From Ehrlichia sp052043515 (GTDB lineage Bacteria; Pseudomonadota; Alphaproteobacteria; Rickettsiales; Anaplasmataceae): 64,000 nucleotides of DNA. The stretch is from the NCBI GenBank assembly GCA_052043515.1, contig JBQEQX010000001.1:620001-684000 (forward strand), in the 5' to 3' direction. A model generated the notes under the pieces. It was not told the DNA's origin. It saw only the letters and a program-made list of their open reading frames with translations, and ran no database searches. Of the stretch, positions 53,923 through 64,000 are shown piece after piece (position 1 is the stretch's first letter; every line of letters starts with the position of its first letter). The position numbers and the translations under genes were made by a program.

Positions 53923-55634
53923 TTATTCTTCTGGCTCTTTGTTCTTTACAGCGTCATAGTTTACCATTCTAAACCTATCCTTCAGTAACGAAATAGCGTG
54001 GTTGCTAAATCCATTGTTACTTAGTGCTACTGCACCTAACTGTAACCCTACTTCGTATGTTTCAGGGATTAAGTAATGAGCTCCAAGCTCTTTGTATATT
54101 TCAACATTGTTCAAGTCAGGAAGCCTAACAATGATTATTATATGCGGAAAATTTTTTGCAACTAAAGAGATGATCTTTTTTTATCGTGACTTCATTGTTA
54201 ATTGCAATGATTATCATCCTAGCGCGTGATATTGCCATAGACTGCAAAGTGTTCAACTTTGTCAGATCTCCAAGGTATACAGGAAAGCCTTCATCTTTGC
54301 CATCTTTAACAATTTTTGGTTGTATATCAGATGCGATGTAATTTACATGCTCCGCAACTAGCACTTTTGCAACCATGTGTCCTACTCTTCCGAATCCTAC
54401 TACTATCACATGTTGGTCAAGGTCTTTTGTGTCTAGGGTGAGCTCTTGAGGGTTTAGAGATATTTTCTTTTTGGTAATCAACTTTGATATCCAATCCCCT
54501 AGCACTGCTAATAGTGGAGTAAATGCCATAGTGACAGTTGTGATCATCATAAGAGTTTGTGCTAAGTCGTTTGATAGAACATTTTTTTCTGCTGCAATAC
54601 CAAATAAAATGAAAGCAAATTCTCCCCCCTTGGGACAACAGTAGTCCTGCTTGTATGGATGCTGCTAGGTGAAACCTAAAAAATCTGCATAGTACGAAAA
54701 TTATAAAGGACTTCAATGCTATTAAAGAAAAAGAAGCTAATGCTATTATTGGTAATTTGTTGAGCACGAATTTAATGTCAATTGACATTCCGACCGTCAT
54801 GAAGAACAAACCTAGTAATAACTTTTTGAACGGTAATACTACTTGTTCTACGTCGTGTCTATATTCAGTTTCTGCAACAAGAAGTCCAGAAACAAATGCT
54901 CCTAATGCCATTGATAAATTGAAATTCTCAGTAATAAATGCTGCCCCTAAAACAATCAACAATGTAGTGGCTATAAAAATTTCATTGCTTTTTATCGCAG
55001 CAATGGTATTGAAAAGAGGCCTTAACAATAACCTTCCTGTAATAAAAATTAAAGTCAAAGCGACCGCCGCTTTAATAAAAGAATATAATAGAGATATAGG
55101 AATACTATGGTGCGACTCTCCTGTTAGCAATGGTAGCAACACAATTAGTGGTACAACCGCAAAATCTTGCAGCAGTAGAACCGCTATTGATAGTCTTCCG
55201 ACTTGCGTCGACTGATATCCTTTCTCTTGTAAGACCTGTAGTACAATTGCTGTTGAAGATAAAGCCAACGCCCCTCCTATTATAATGGACCCTTTAGAAT
55301 CTATGCCAAATTTATTTGAGATATACCATATTGCTGATGTTGTTACTATAACCTGTAATGTTCCAAACCCAAAAACATGTAACCGCATAGCAATTAATCT
55401 TTCAAATGTAAGTTCAATACCTATTAAAAATAATAAGAAGACTACTCCAAACTCCCCTAGGTTCTGTATTATAACAGATGATTCCACTAGATTAAGGCCA
55501 TGTGATCCAATAACAGTTCCTGCTACAAAATACCCTAATACAGGGCTGATATTTAACTTCCAGAACAGAACTACTATTACTATCGCCGCGGAAAGAAGCG
55601 TTATTATATCCAACAAATATTTAGAATCATGCAT
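53923..55634 (-). CDS. CPA2 family cation:proton antiporter with TrkA-N domain (two frameshifts)
   Basis: This KefB/KefC-like transporter has about 12 hydrophobic helices (GYFVAGTVIGSHGL, ALALSSTAIVLQVL, MALGAFVSGLLVAETEYRHDVE) followed by a cytosolic Rossmann domain (VIVVGFGRVGHMVAKVL). It probably exchanges K+ or Na+ for protons. One surplus base in the C6 run 54624-54629 and one in the T7 run 54176-54182 divide it in three. The repaired length is 569 aa. The glutathione gating seen in E. coli KefC cannot be judged from sequence alone. Confidence 0.88.
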
Positions 55635-55647
55635 AGGAATCTCTTAA

Positions 55648-56232
55648 TTAACCAACAGAACTATAATCTCGAGATTTCCACTTTATGGAACAGCCAATAC
55701 TTGGCTTCTGATTATCAGGTGCTGTACCTGTTTTTGAGATGAACTTCATGGCACTAAATAAATCTCTATCTTCTTGTTTAGTGTTTTCCTGACTCATCCT
55801 TCCAGAAGCATCAAATCTTCCCCTATAGCACAGTTCCAGCTTCCTATTAAAACCAAAAAAATCGGGTGTACACACAGCTCCATAGTTTTTTGCAGTTACT
55901 TGATCCTCATCAATAAGATATGGAAAACTCATGTTATGTTCTTGAGCAAACTTTACCATATTGTGATATGAATCTTCGGGATAGGAGACAGTATCATTAG
56001 GCATGATTGCTACAGTGTGGATATCATAATTATTTTTTAATGTCTCAACATCATATATTAAATTTTTTATTATTGCTTTAACATACGGACAATGATTACA
56101 TATAAACATTACCAATAAACCACTGCCTTTATGACAATCATCTAAACTGTATAATTTTCCATCTACAGACTTTAATAAGAAATCCACAGCAATAAACCCT
56201 TTATTTATTGTAGGAGTATTAAGGGCTACCAT
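55648..56232 (-). CDS. Thioredoxin-fold (AhpC/TSA-like) protein
   Basis: The 194-aa protein has the peroxiredoxin-like start DFLLKSVDGKLYSLDD, a CNHCPYVK motif where a CxxC redox pair sits, VAIMPNDTVSYPEDS and FPYLIDEDQ, and a later VCTPDFFGF with a cis-Pro position. This matches the cytosolic thioredoxin family often annotated as redoxin-domain proteins. The start at 56232 is preferred to 56286, because GGAG lies just ahead of it and conserved sequence begins there. It lies 13 bases upstream of the antiporter gene. The substrate is unknown. Confidence 0.85.
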   Translation of the reverse strand: MVALNTPTINKGFIAVDFLLKSVDGKLYSLDDCHKGSGLLVMFICNHCPYVKAIIKNLIYDVETLKNNYDIHTVAIMPNDTVSYPEDSYHNMVKFAQEHNMSFPYLIDEDQVTAKNYGAVCTPDFFGFNRKLELCYRGRFDASGRMSQENTKQEDRDLFSAMKFISKTGTAPDNQKPSIGCSIKWKSRDYSSVG

Positions 56233-56324
56233 AATGTAATCTCCGAAACATGAAATTTTACTACACCGCTCTATTCTAAGATACAATGTCTATTAAAGTC
56301 AAATAATTATATAATTCACTAAAG

Positions 56325-56759
56325 TTACATAAAAGGTTTTACTACAACCATAATTATGATAATTATTATTAACAAAGTTACTGATTCGTTAAGACACTTA
56401 AAATAAAAGGGGGATTTGGCGTTATTTTTCGTAACGAAGTCTTTTCTATGTTTAAACAATAGCGTTTGAATAACACAGATTAGTATGACGCATGTTACTT
56501 TTATTTTGAACCACAAAAAGTGGTATGCAGCTGTAATGAAAGATAATACAACACCAAAAGTGAGGCTAGCAATCATGGCTGGGGTGATAATGTAAAATAG
56601 TAATCTTTTTTCCATGATGTTAAGTAAACTATAACTATCAGAATGAACAGGAGTTTGTGCATGGTACACATATAGCCTAGGCAAATACAACATACCTGCC
56701 ATCCAAACGACTATCGATATTATATGAAACGCTTCTATCCAGTGATTATAATCTATCAT
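56325..56759 (-). CDS. hemJ: Protoporphyrinogen oxidase HemJ
   Basis: HemJ oxidises protoporphyrinogen IX in heme synthesis in bacteria without HemG or the classic HemY oxidase. The 144-aa protein has four hydrophobic helices with the conserved HIISIVVWMAGMLYLPRLYVYH start, whose His and Arg residues are essential in the family, and KIKVTCV in the third part. It is intact and precedes the thioredoxin-like gene. Together with ALAS it forms part of a full heme route. Confidence 0.92.
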   Translation of the reverse strand: MIDYNHWIEAFHIISIVVWMAGMLYLPRLYVYHAQTPVHSDSYSLLNIMEKRLLFYIITPAMIASLTFGVVLSFITAAYHFLWFKIKVTCVILICVIQTLLFKHRKDFVTKNNAKSPFYFKCLNESVTLLIIIIIIMVVVKPFM

Positions 56760-57085
56760 TACAACCGATCACCCTATAAAACATTCACAAGTCTACATTA
56801 TATGTTATTTCTTTGAAAATACAATATAATTTAGTAACTTCCTTTAAGATATACAACGCATGAATTGAGAACTTTTTAATTGATATACAATGTGTTACTT
56901 ATATTATGGAGAGAAGGCACTTTACTTTGTGTTGAGTAAAAAAGAAGAATCTCTAGTGTATACTTGGTAAGGAAAATACATTTGGAACAATTATAAGAAC
57001 TGCAATGTATTTTTAGTAAATATGAGTCCAGTCAATAAGAAAACAAACGTGCTTGCAGCACGTAATTAATAAAGGTAGCTAAATT
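56760..57085. other. Intergenic gap, nothing recognised
   Basis: About 325 AT-rich bases lie between pdhB and hemJ, both on the reverse strand. No supported feature. Confidence 0.4.
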
Positions 57086-58082
57086 CTAGTACTTACGCAT
57101 GCATAAGGTGCGTGCTGTTTCTACTATGTCCTCAATTTGAGGTAGGGAGAGCTTTTCTAGGTTGGCGGCGTAGGGTAATGGAACATCTTTTCCTGTGATC
57201 CTTATCATTGGGGCATCTAAATAATCGAATGCTTGTTCCATTACTAATGCGGATATTTCAGCTCCTATGCCTGAATATGGCCACCCTTCTTCCACACTGA
57301 TGATTCTACTTGTCTTTTTTTACGGAACTTAGTATCGTTTCTCTGTCGAGAGGCCTTAGAGTTCTTAAATCTATAACTTCTGCATTTATTCCTTCTTGTG
57401 CTAGAAGTTCTGCTGCTTCCAATGCGAGTTTAACTTGTAGAGAAAAGACTGTTATTGTGATATCAGTGCCCTCTTTAACTATAGCGGCTTTTCCTATTTC
57501 AACCATATGGTCTGGTGTTAAAACTTCATCTGCTACTTCATGCTTATGTCCATACGCAATTTCATTTTCAAGAAATATTATAGGGTTTGGATCCCTTATA
57601 GCAGCCTTTAATAGTCCTTTGCAGTCTGCGGCAAAATAAGGAGCTATTACTTTTAGTCCAGGAACATGTGAGTACCATGAAGCATAGCATTGAGAATGCT
57701 GAGCTCCTACCCTTGCAGCTGCCCCATTTGGTCCTCTGAATACAATAGGACAATTCAATTGCCCGCCCGACATGTAATTGGTTTTTGCTGCGGAATTAAT
57801 GATTTGATCTATTGCTTGCATAGCAAAATTAAAAGTCATGAACTCTACTATGGGTTTTAATCCTGAAAATGCTGCACCTACACCTATGCCTGTGAATGCG
57901 TGCTCAGTTATAGGTGTGTCTATAACTCTTTCTGGGCCAAATTGATCAAGTAATCCCTGAGTAACTTTGTATGCACCTTGGTATTCACCTACTTCTTCTC
58001 CTATGATTAGCACTGTATGATCACGCTCCATTTCTTCCCGTATTGCTTCACATAGTGCTTCTCTGACAGTTAAAGTTTTCAT
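57086..58082 (-). CDS. pdhB: Pyruvate dehydrogenase E1 beta subunit (one frameshift)
   Basis: This is the thiamine-diphosphate E1 beta chain. It has VREALCEAIREEM, GEEVGEYQGAYKVTQGL, TPITEHAFTGIGVGAAF, GPNGAAARVGAQHSQ and the C-terminal EEGWPYSGIGAEI with ITGKDVPLPYA. One surplus base in the T7 run 57315-57321 splits it. The repaired length is 331 aa. E1 alpha is not adjacent and the E2 gene pdhC lies 32 kb away, so the complex is encoded by scattered genes. Confidence 0.95.
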
Positions 58083-58352
58083 AATTTGATGCCTTGGTTA
58101 CTTTTTGAGTAATTATATGTAAAAAAGGCACATACGCAAAATATAATTTTAAATGTTAGTTGGCGTTTAAGATATGTTCGAGCATGTGTATAAACAAGTG
58201 ATGTGTTGCTTTTGTAGGGAACCTCATAATTTATTTACATAAATATTAAGCATAATTGTTTGTAATAATTTCATTTCAATACTTTGTAGATATGTAGTCA
58301 CAGATAGTTCCCCTATTAAAGAAATTACTAGTAAATACAGAGGATAAAAGTA

Positions 58353-59150
58353 TTAAAATCTACTACGCATACTTTGGTCACTTTGATCATCTTGTACTGG
58401 TAGTTCTATATCGTCCTTGCTAGGAGTATTACTATAGCAGTGTGATTCTATTGCATAATATAATACGACTCCTGCAAGAATTATTATGGAACAGCATATA
58501 ATACCCACTGAAATTGCTGCGTTAATACTTGCAATATGTGGATCATCAGCGAGGTATCTATTAGTCAATGTATATTGTGCTATAATGCCCAACACTGCCA
58601 ATGTGCTAATACCGATTATAGAAAATGTTATTTGTTTACTGTAAGACTTGTCAAGTGATGTGGGTTTTGTTGCGGTGTGTGGAGGTTCTATTGTTGGTTG
58701 TGTCGGGAGTTGTATAGGTAATACGGGAGGCAAGTCTTCTGCTGATGAGATAGTATGTGGTCGTGTATTTTTCGGTGATTGACTTTGAATAGTTAATACT
58801 GTGTCCAGTATTTGATCTTTATCATCGTCTTGAGATGTAACTGCCTCTGTTTTTGTAGTGTGTATAACATTGCCAGGTGTGGATCTGCTTCTTGGTGTTT
58901 GTGGTGATACAGCGTTGTAAGGTATTTCTGCACGTATATATATATTATACTTCTGCAACAATCGAAGCATTTCTGAATCACTTATTAGCATCCTTCTGAG
59001 AAGCTGTTTCATTCTGTTGGTTTCGCCTTTGAAGTATATTCTACATAACTCGTCTTTGATATTAGTCTTAGTGGTAAGATCCGTAATATCAGGTATTTCA
59101 GCTGTGTTTTGAAATTGTGCTTTTACTTCCTCTTTCAATGATAATTTCAT
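58353..59150 (-). CDS. Hypothetical membrane protein with long soluble N-terminus
   Basis: The 265-aa product is not recognised. It has a charged helical N-domain (residues 1-75), a Pro/Thr/Ser-rich linker (about 80-170) and two membrane helices near the C-terminus (ITFSIIGISTLAVLGIIAQYTL and AAISVGIICCSIIILAGVVLYY). A polar acidic tail follows. The plan resembles the C-terminal two-helix end of the ankyrin protein at 11321, though not its sequence. It lies 95 bases downstream of another unknown gene on the same strand. Confidence 0.65.
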   Translation of the reverse strand: MKLSLKEEVKAQFQNTAEIPDITDLTTKTNIKDELCRIYFKGETNRMKQLLRRMLISDSEMLRLLQKYNIYIRAEIPYNAVSPQTPRSRSTPGNVIHTTKTEAVTSQDDDKDQILDTVLTIQSQSPKNTRPHTISSAEDLPPVLPIQLPTQPTIEPPHTATKPTSLDKSYSKQITFSIIGISTLAVLGIIAQYTLTNRYLADDPHIASINAAISVGIICCSIIILAGVVLYYAIESHCYSNTPSKDDIELPVQDDQSDQSMRSRF

Positions 59151-59245
59151 TGAGACTCTTGTACTGCAACCAAATATTATATGGACGAAAGATATATAGT
59201 TTTCTATATTTGCATAAGTTGCTCTCGCTGTTGAATTATCGGGAG

Positions 59246-60155
59246 TTATCTTACAAACTGTGGTGTGTACTTTTTTTCAGGCTGTGGATGATGTTCAAAA
59301 ACGTTTTCTTGAATAATGGGCAGTAAATTTATTGATTGATCGTTTAATACATATACATAGAGATTTGCGGTACACACATATTTTTTGATTGCTAAAAGAT
59401 TAATTAACATTCTTGATACACGGTCTTTAGGCTCTCCTCCTGTTGTCGTTAAGCATATTAATGCATGCATTTTTTCTTTTTCTATATCAGATGCAACAGT
59501 AACTCTGAGTGTACTTTTTATATGATCCAGGAAATATGTTACATATTGGAAACTTATTGCATATTTTTACAATGGGACAAAGCCGTAATATTTTACCAGT
59601 AAGTATCAAATTATCTTTTAAGTTCTCATTGAGCGTTCCTATGTTAAGATACTGACCCATGTTAAACATAACACTAAAGGATATATGTGTTAATGGTTTC
59701 TTGGGATTTTTAGAACATAGTCGGACCGCTTGAGCAATATATTGCGTTAATGTACGCTCAAAAACTTCTACTAATGCTAGCGTGTCGAAATTAGAATGAG
59801 TTGTGATTTTGTCTAAATCTAACGTTAGGTGGTTTTGACCATTATTAATGCATATTTTGCAGCTTCTAATAAGTTCTCTTGTTGATTGTTTATCAGTAGC
59901 TGAATATGGTAAAATAAGATTAGGAACAATATAAAATGATAAAAAATTAATAAAACATTCAGATATGCATTCTTCTGTTACAGTGTCATCGCTATCTTGT
60001 CGTTCTAGTATGTATAATGTTTCGTACGTATCACCTGATACTACATGCGATATTGCATGTGAAAATCCTTCAAGGACTGCTTCTCCTAATGCCGTAATAG
60101 CGTCATTGTGCTTTGTTAGGAGAGGCTTTAATTCTTGTTCAGCAGGATTAAGCAT
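59246..60155 (-). CDS. Hypothetical protein, lineage specific (one frameshift)
   Basis: The repaired 302-aa protein is soluble and unrecognised. The N-terminus is helical (LNPAEQELKPLLTKHNDAIT), followed by mixed sequence with several Cys residues and a C-terminal part (MHALICLTTTGGEPKDRVSRMLINLLAIKKY). One surplus base in the T5 run 59515-59519 divides it. Joining the parts gives a frame with balanced composition. It precedes the two-helix membrane protein, and tRNA-Leu lies 32 bases upstream of its start. Confidence 0.65.
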
Positions 60156-60187
60156 ATTAATTATTTGAATCTATAAAAAAATTTAAG

Positions 60188-60273
60188 TGCCCGAAAGAAG
60201 ATTTGAACTTCCATAATTTAAAAAAAATTACTAGCACCTGAAGCTAGCGCGTCTACCGTTCCGCCATTCGGGC
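60188..60273 (-). tRNA. tRNA-Leu (CAG)
   Basis: The acceptor GCCCGAA pairs with TTCGGGC. The anticodon stem CTAGC/GCTAG holds the loop TTCAGGT (anticodon CAG). A long variable arm (AT-rich, containing an 8-base T run) and the T-loop TTCAAAT identify a class II tRNA. The discriminator is A. CCA is not encoded. The arm length may be off by a base because of its homopolymer. Confidence 0.93.
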
Positions 60274-60334
60274 ATATAGCAGTTGATTTATTAAGGATTA
60301 TACTGTAAGATCGTGGCTTTATCAATTAAATCTT

Positions 60335-61769
60335 ATGGATATGCAGTTATCTGACGTAGATCAAATACTTATTGCTCGTAATCAAATTAATGACGGTCGT
60401 TTAATTAATATTGTCAGTGATTGTTTGTGTGCAGCAGATGGTGGAGAATTGTTTTTAGAAATGTGTGTTTCAGAAGCTCTAGGTTTCGAGTATGGAATTC
60501 TGAAATATGCGGATTTTAATTCTTACCAAGGGTTTGGGTTGAGATCTTTTTGTGAAGAATCTACAGCTTTTGTTTGTTCGTCTGAAATTACTGAACAAGA
60601 AATAGTTAATGCTGCATCTCTAGTTAAATCTATTAATAAAAATGGCAATGGTGGAGTTGTGCATTTAAAGAAGTCACAGTCTCTATTATACCCAGATGTT
60701 AATCCTTTGCAGGATATGAAGTTTGATTCTAAAGTGAAGCTTTTACAAGAAGTTGATGCTTATTTACGTAGTAAAAGTTCGTATGTTAAACAAGTAAAAA
60801 CTTCTCTTAGTGGACAGTGGCAAATAGTTCAGATTATTTTGCCTGATGGAAGTAAAGTTCATGATGTTAGACCTCTTGTGAAGTTCAATGTTTGTGTTAT
60901 TCTGGAGAAAGGTGGAAGAAAAGAAAGTGGTTCTTCTGGTCATGGAGGCAGGTCTTCTTATAAAGAGTTTGTTGGTGATGGCAAATGGCAGGCGATTGCT
61001 GATGCAGCGCTGTGTCAGGCGTTGGTTAACTTAGAATCGGTTGCTGCTCCTGCTGGAGAGATGACTGTTGTTTTAGGTCCTGGATGGCCAGGTGTATTGT
61101 TGCATGAAGCTGTAGGTCATGGATTAGAAGGGGATTTTAATAGGAAAAAGGTATCGGCTTTTTCAAATTCTATAGGTAAAAAAAGTAGCAGCGGATGGGG
61201 TGACTGTTGTTGATGATGGTACTATGTTGGGACGTAGAGGTTCCATTAATATAGATGATGAGGGAGTGCCTTCAAGTTATAATATTTTAATTCAGGATGG
61301 TGTTTTAGTTAATTACATGCAAGATAAGATGAATGCTAATCTTATGAACACTTCTTCTACTGGAAATGGTCGTAGACAGAGTTATCGAGATATAGTAATG
61401 CCACGCATGACAAACACATATATGTTACCAGGAAATTATAGTCCAGAAGAGATAATATCAAGTGTCAAAAACGGGATTTATGCTGTGCATTTTTCTGGAG
61501 GTCAGGTGGATATAACATCCGGAAAGTTTGTATTTTCAGCTTCAGAAGGTTATTTAATAGAAAATGGAAAGGTTACATCTCCTATTAAAGGTGCTACTAT
61601 TATAGGTAATGGTCCTGATGTTTTAACAAGAGTCTCTATGGTTGGTAACGACTTAGCACTTGATTCAGGAATTGGAACTTGTTCTAAGAACGGACAGGAA
61701 ATACCTGTTGGTGTCGGACAGCCAACTCTTAAGATAGATAGTATTGTTGTTGGTGGAACAGAAGTATAA
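60335..61769 (+). CDS. tldD: Metalloprotease TldD (one frameshift)
   Basis: TldD acts with TldE/PmbA as a peptidase that trims unfolded peptides. The zinc motif is LLHEAVGHGLEGDF (HExxxH, about residues 255-260). GRRGSINIDDEGVPS, TSSTGNGRRQSYRD, PRMTNTYMLPG and GTCSKNGQEIPVGVGQP follow. One surplus base in the A7 run 61178-61184 splits it right after the zinc site. The repaired length is 477 aa, as usual. It is divergent from tRNA-Leu. Confidence 0.94.
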
Positions 61770-62382
61770 GAGACATTCTTGATGCTTGTTGTTAATTAAA
61801 GTAAATATTTGTCTGGGTTATTATTTGTGCGAGGCTTAGAGGGCTTTAGTGTAGCTTTTAGTGTTTCTATGTTTTTTTAAACAGTTGTATTTTCGTTATT
61901 TAAGCATGTGAAGGTAAGTTATCTACTGCACTGCTGGTGTCTTAATTTTTACGATGTGCTTGCATAGTAACGGACGTATGGACAAGAGATTCATAAATAT
62001 TAGGAAGTCTTGGACTTGTTGTAAGTGTGAGTTTACTATGCAAGTGAAGTTATATAATAACAGCAATTTTTAAAGTTTGTGGTTTGTGAGGTGACTTTGT
62101 CTACTCCTTTAAAATCAGTAAGAATTTTTTATAATTTTGATGAGTAAGTTATTATAAATTTTTGTGATAGATTAGATAATAGTGTTTGCAAATTATAATT
62201 TTAAATAATGTTTTTTTATTGCGTATTAAAGATTCTGAAAATTTTTGGAATGTGATAATGCAAATATCTGTAGTATGTTGCTACAATTCTGTGTGGCTTT
62301 TATATGTGTACAATGCACTTGTACTAGCTTGTATAGTGGGTTTGCAGTGTATATATATTTGTTGAATTCGCCATGAAGAAAA
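61770..62382. other. Intergenic gap between converging genes, nothing recognised
   Basis: About 610 AT-rich bases lie between tldD and ychF. I see no stem-loop with a T-run and no supported coding frame. Confidence 0.4.
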
Positions 62383-63471
62383 TTATTTACTATGTCTAAA
62401 GTGTATTATGTCCCCATCTTGTACTATATAGTCTCTGCCTTCAAACCTTACTTTGCCTACTTCTTTGCACTTTGCTTCTCCATTATACTTTATGTAATCA
62501 TCGAAGCTAATTAATTCTGCTTTTATAAAACCTTTTTCAAAATCAGTGTGTATTACTCCAGCTGCAGTACCAGCAGTAGATAATCTTTTTATTGGCCAAG
62601 CACGTGCTTCTTGTGGTCCTATAGTGAAAAAGGTAATCATGTCTAGTAAATTATACATTGTTTTTACTACAGATGTTGTTCCTGACTCTTCTAAGTTAAA
62701 TTCAGCCAAGAAAATTTGTCGTTCTTCTTCTGTTTCTAAGCTTGATACATCTGCTTCTAATTTAGCTGATATACAACAGAACTTGTTATGTTTTTGTTCC
62801 GCCATTATTTTTACTTTTTCTGACATAGCATTACCACTAGTAACATTTGATTCTTCTACATTACATACATACATCATTGGTTTTGTTGTAATCAGTTGTA
62901 ATTGTTTAAGTTCATCACCAAGATGCTGTGCACTTTTTGCTAAATTTCCAGACTCTAATATGCTTAATACTTCCAATATATTATCCAGTTTTTTTCTTGG
63001 TTCTTTGTTAGCTTTGACTGCTTTCTCCACTATAGGTAATCTGCGTTTCAGACTTTCTATATCAGCTAAAATCAACTCCATTTCTACGACCTCCGCATCA
63101 CTTATTGGATCTGCAGACTGATTAACATGACTAATGTTTTGATCGCTGAAGCACCTTAATACATGAATAATGGCGTCTACTTCTCTTATATGAGCTAGGA
63201 ATTTATTTCCTAATCCTTCACCTTGACTTGCGCCACTAACTAATCCAGCGATATCAACACATTCAACTTGATTGTATATAATTTTTTTAGATGATGCCAT
63301 TTTTGCTAAAGTCTTAAGTCTGTGATCCTGTACCATAGCTTTGCCTATATTTGGTTCTATCGTACAGAATGGATAGTTTGCAACTTCTGCTACTGTGGTT
63401 TGTGTTAATGCATTAAATAAAGTTGATTTCCCTACATTAGGTAATCCAACAATACCGCAATTTAATCCCAT
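62383..63471 (-). CDS. ychF: Redox-regulated ATPase YchF
   Basis: YchF is an Obg-family P-loop protein that binds ribosomes and prefers ATP. The P-loop GLPNVGKST is near the N-terminus, followed by FCTIEPNIG (switch I), DIAGLVSGASQGEGLGNKFL (switch II) and the ATP-specific NVEE in place of NKxD. A C-terminal TGS-like domain contains ARAWPIKRLSTAGTAAGVIHTDFEKGFIKAEL. ATG 63471 (MGLNCGIVGL) is preferred over 63483, because conserved sequence begins there. The protein is about 362 aa and intact. Confidence 0.96.
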   Translation of the reverse strand: MGLNCGIVGLPNVGKSTLFNALTQTTVAEVANYPFCTIEPNIGKAMVQDHRLKTLAKMASSKKIIYNQVECVDIAGLVSGASQGEGLGNKFLAHIREVDAIIHVLRCFSDQNISHVNQSADPISDAEVVEMELILADIESLKRRLPIVEKAVKANKEPRKKLDNILEVLSILESGNLAKSAQHLGDELKQLQLITTKPMMYVCNVEESNVTSGNAMSEKVKIMAEQKHNKFCCISAKLEADVSSLETEEERQIFLAEFNLEESGTTSVVKTMYNLLDMITFFTIGPQEARAWPIKRLSTAGTAAGVIHTDFEKGFIKAELISFDDYIKYNGEAKCKEVGKVRFEGRDYIVQDGDIIHFRHSK

Positions 63472-63483
63472 ACTAACAATCAA

Positions 63484-64000
63484 TGATCATAAAATCGAAT
63501 TATATCATTGATTGTCCGTTAATGGTATTTATAAATTGGAGTACAAGTTGTTAATTGATGTTTGTTATAAAGGTGTTACAGCTGTTCTTTTTATATATTA
63601 TTATGAAAGTCTAGTTTTAGGTAAATGTTAGTATGTTTTAGTACTCTGGTACGAACGTTAGTGTTATTTATTGTTTAACTATTGATATAAGATAAAAAAG
63701 GGAAGTATTGACATTTGCAGCATTGAAATTTTGTTTATGTGGTTATTTGATGAAGAGATCTTTAGAATGATACGACTATATTGCTATAATTGGATTAGCA
63801 GATACTTGCTAGAGAAAAACAATGTTTTTCGGTATGTGGATGTAAATTTTATTACATGATACATGTTTTAGGTTGCTTATTTGAGTATTAGATTATAGCT
63901 CTACAATTCTAATGTATGCTCTTATTAAGTTTACAGCATAATGTTCGATATTTAACTGTGTAAGTATAATTGTATAATTGTGGAATAAGGTACAGGTATT
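63484..64000. other. Terminal intergenic stretch, nothing recognised
   Basis: The last 517 bases upstream of ychF are AT rich without an open frame of interest. The ychF promoter should be here. No tRNA or repeat is recognised. Confidence 0.4.

Noticed and set aside
1..64000. Interpretation of the split genes as genuine pseudogenes or programmed frameshifting
   Set aside because: Too many essential genes are affected, shifts are nearly all in homopolymers, insertions dominate, and slippery-site structures would not be needed in 27 unrelated genes.

Overview
The window comes from an AT-rich alphaproteobacterial chromosome of the order Rickettsiales, and Ehrlichia (Anaplasmataceae) is the best match. 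The pointers are a condensative 5-aminolevulinate synthase (HemA), a Mic60-like protein next to HemY, RibB, GltA and pyruvate dehydrogenase genes scattered singly, ankyrin and membrane proteins of lineage-specific type, long non-coding gaps (300-900 bases) between housekeeping genes, and isolated tRNA genes. No rRNA, CRISPR array, phage, transposase or restriction/defence gene was found. The species cannot be fixed by eye.

Layout: 1-8000 holds a family-4-like uracil-DNA glycosylase, recF, argF and polA. 8000-13200 holds rpe, the MlaE/MlaF lipid-transport pair and an ankyrin-repeat membrane protein behind a G8 tract. 13900-25200 holds ispB, glnA, tRNA-Lys, tyrS, hemA, yraN, secF, tRNA-Cys with class I aldolase, and pdhC. 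25500-36600 holds a small helical protein, guaA, gltA, gshA, holA, then a lolC-Mic60-hemY-DUF1467 cluster. 36900-40700 is an atpH-atpA-greA-ribB-smpB run. 41200-51700 holds valS, ccmF, ygfZ, purF, pth and rplY, bracketed by a 609/610-base inverted repeat that carries the promoter region and first 82 codons of ccmF. 51800-64000 holds comF, dapE, a CPA2 antiporter, a thioredoxin-like protein, hemJ, pdhB, two lineage-specific proteins, tRNA-Leu, tldD and ychF.

The strongest overall signal is technical. About 27 genes, most of them essential (polA, holA, atpA, valS, rplY, hemA, gltA), are split by about 50 single-base shifts. Nearly all lie in mononucleotide runs, and apparent insertions outnumber deletions roughly 39 to 11. 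After each shift is repaired, every gene length becomes a multiple of three and the family motifs join up. The two copies of the inverted repeat also differ from each other in three homopolymer lengths but only one substitution. I therefore annotate these as single genes with probable sequence errors, not as pseudogenes. Gene coordinates below span the whole repaired gene.

Biologically the window covers DNA replication and repair (PolA, HolA, RecF, Ung-like), F1 ATPase, heme and cytochrome c maturation (HemA, HemJ, CcmF, HemY neighbour), central carbon metabolism (aldolase, PDH E1beta and E2, citrate synthase, Rpe), nitrogen and nucleotide metabolism (GlnA, ArgF, PurF, GuaA, GshA) and envelope traffic (SecF, MlaEF, LolC). 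I did not find a convincing undescribed multi-gene system. The most interesting items are the flip-tolerant inverted repeat at ccmF, a decayed copy of part of holA, the ankyrin membrane protein with its G tract, and the aldolase stop codon that abuts tRNA-Cys.
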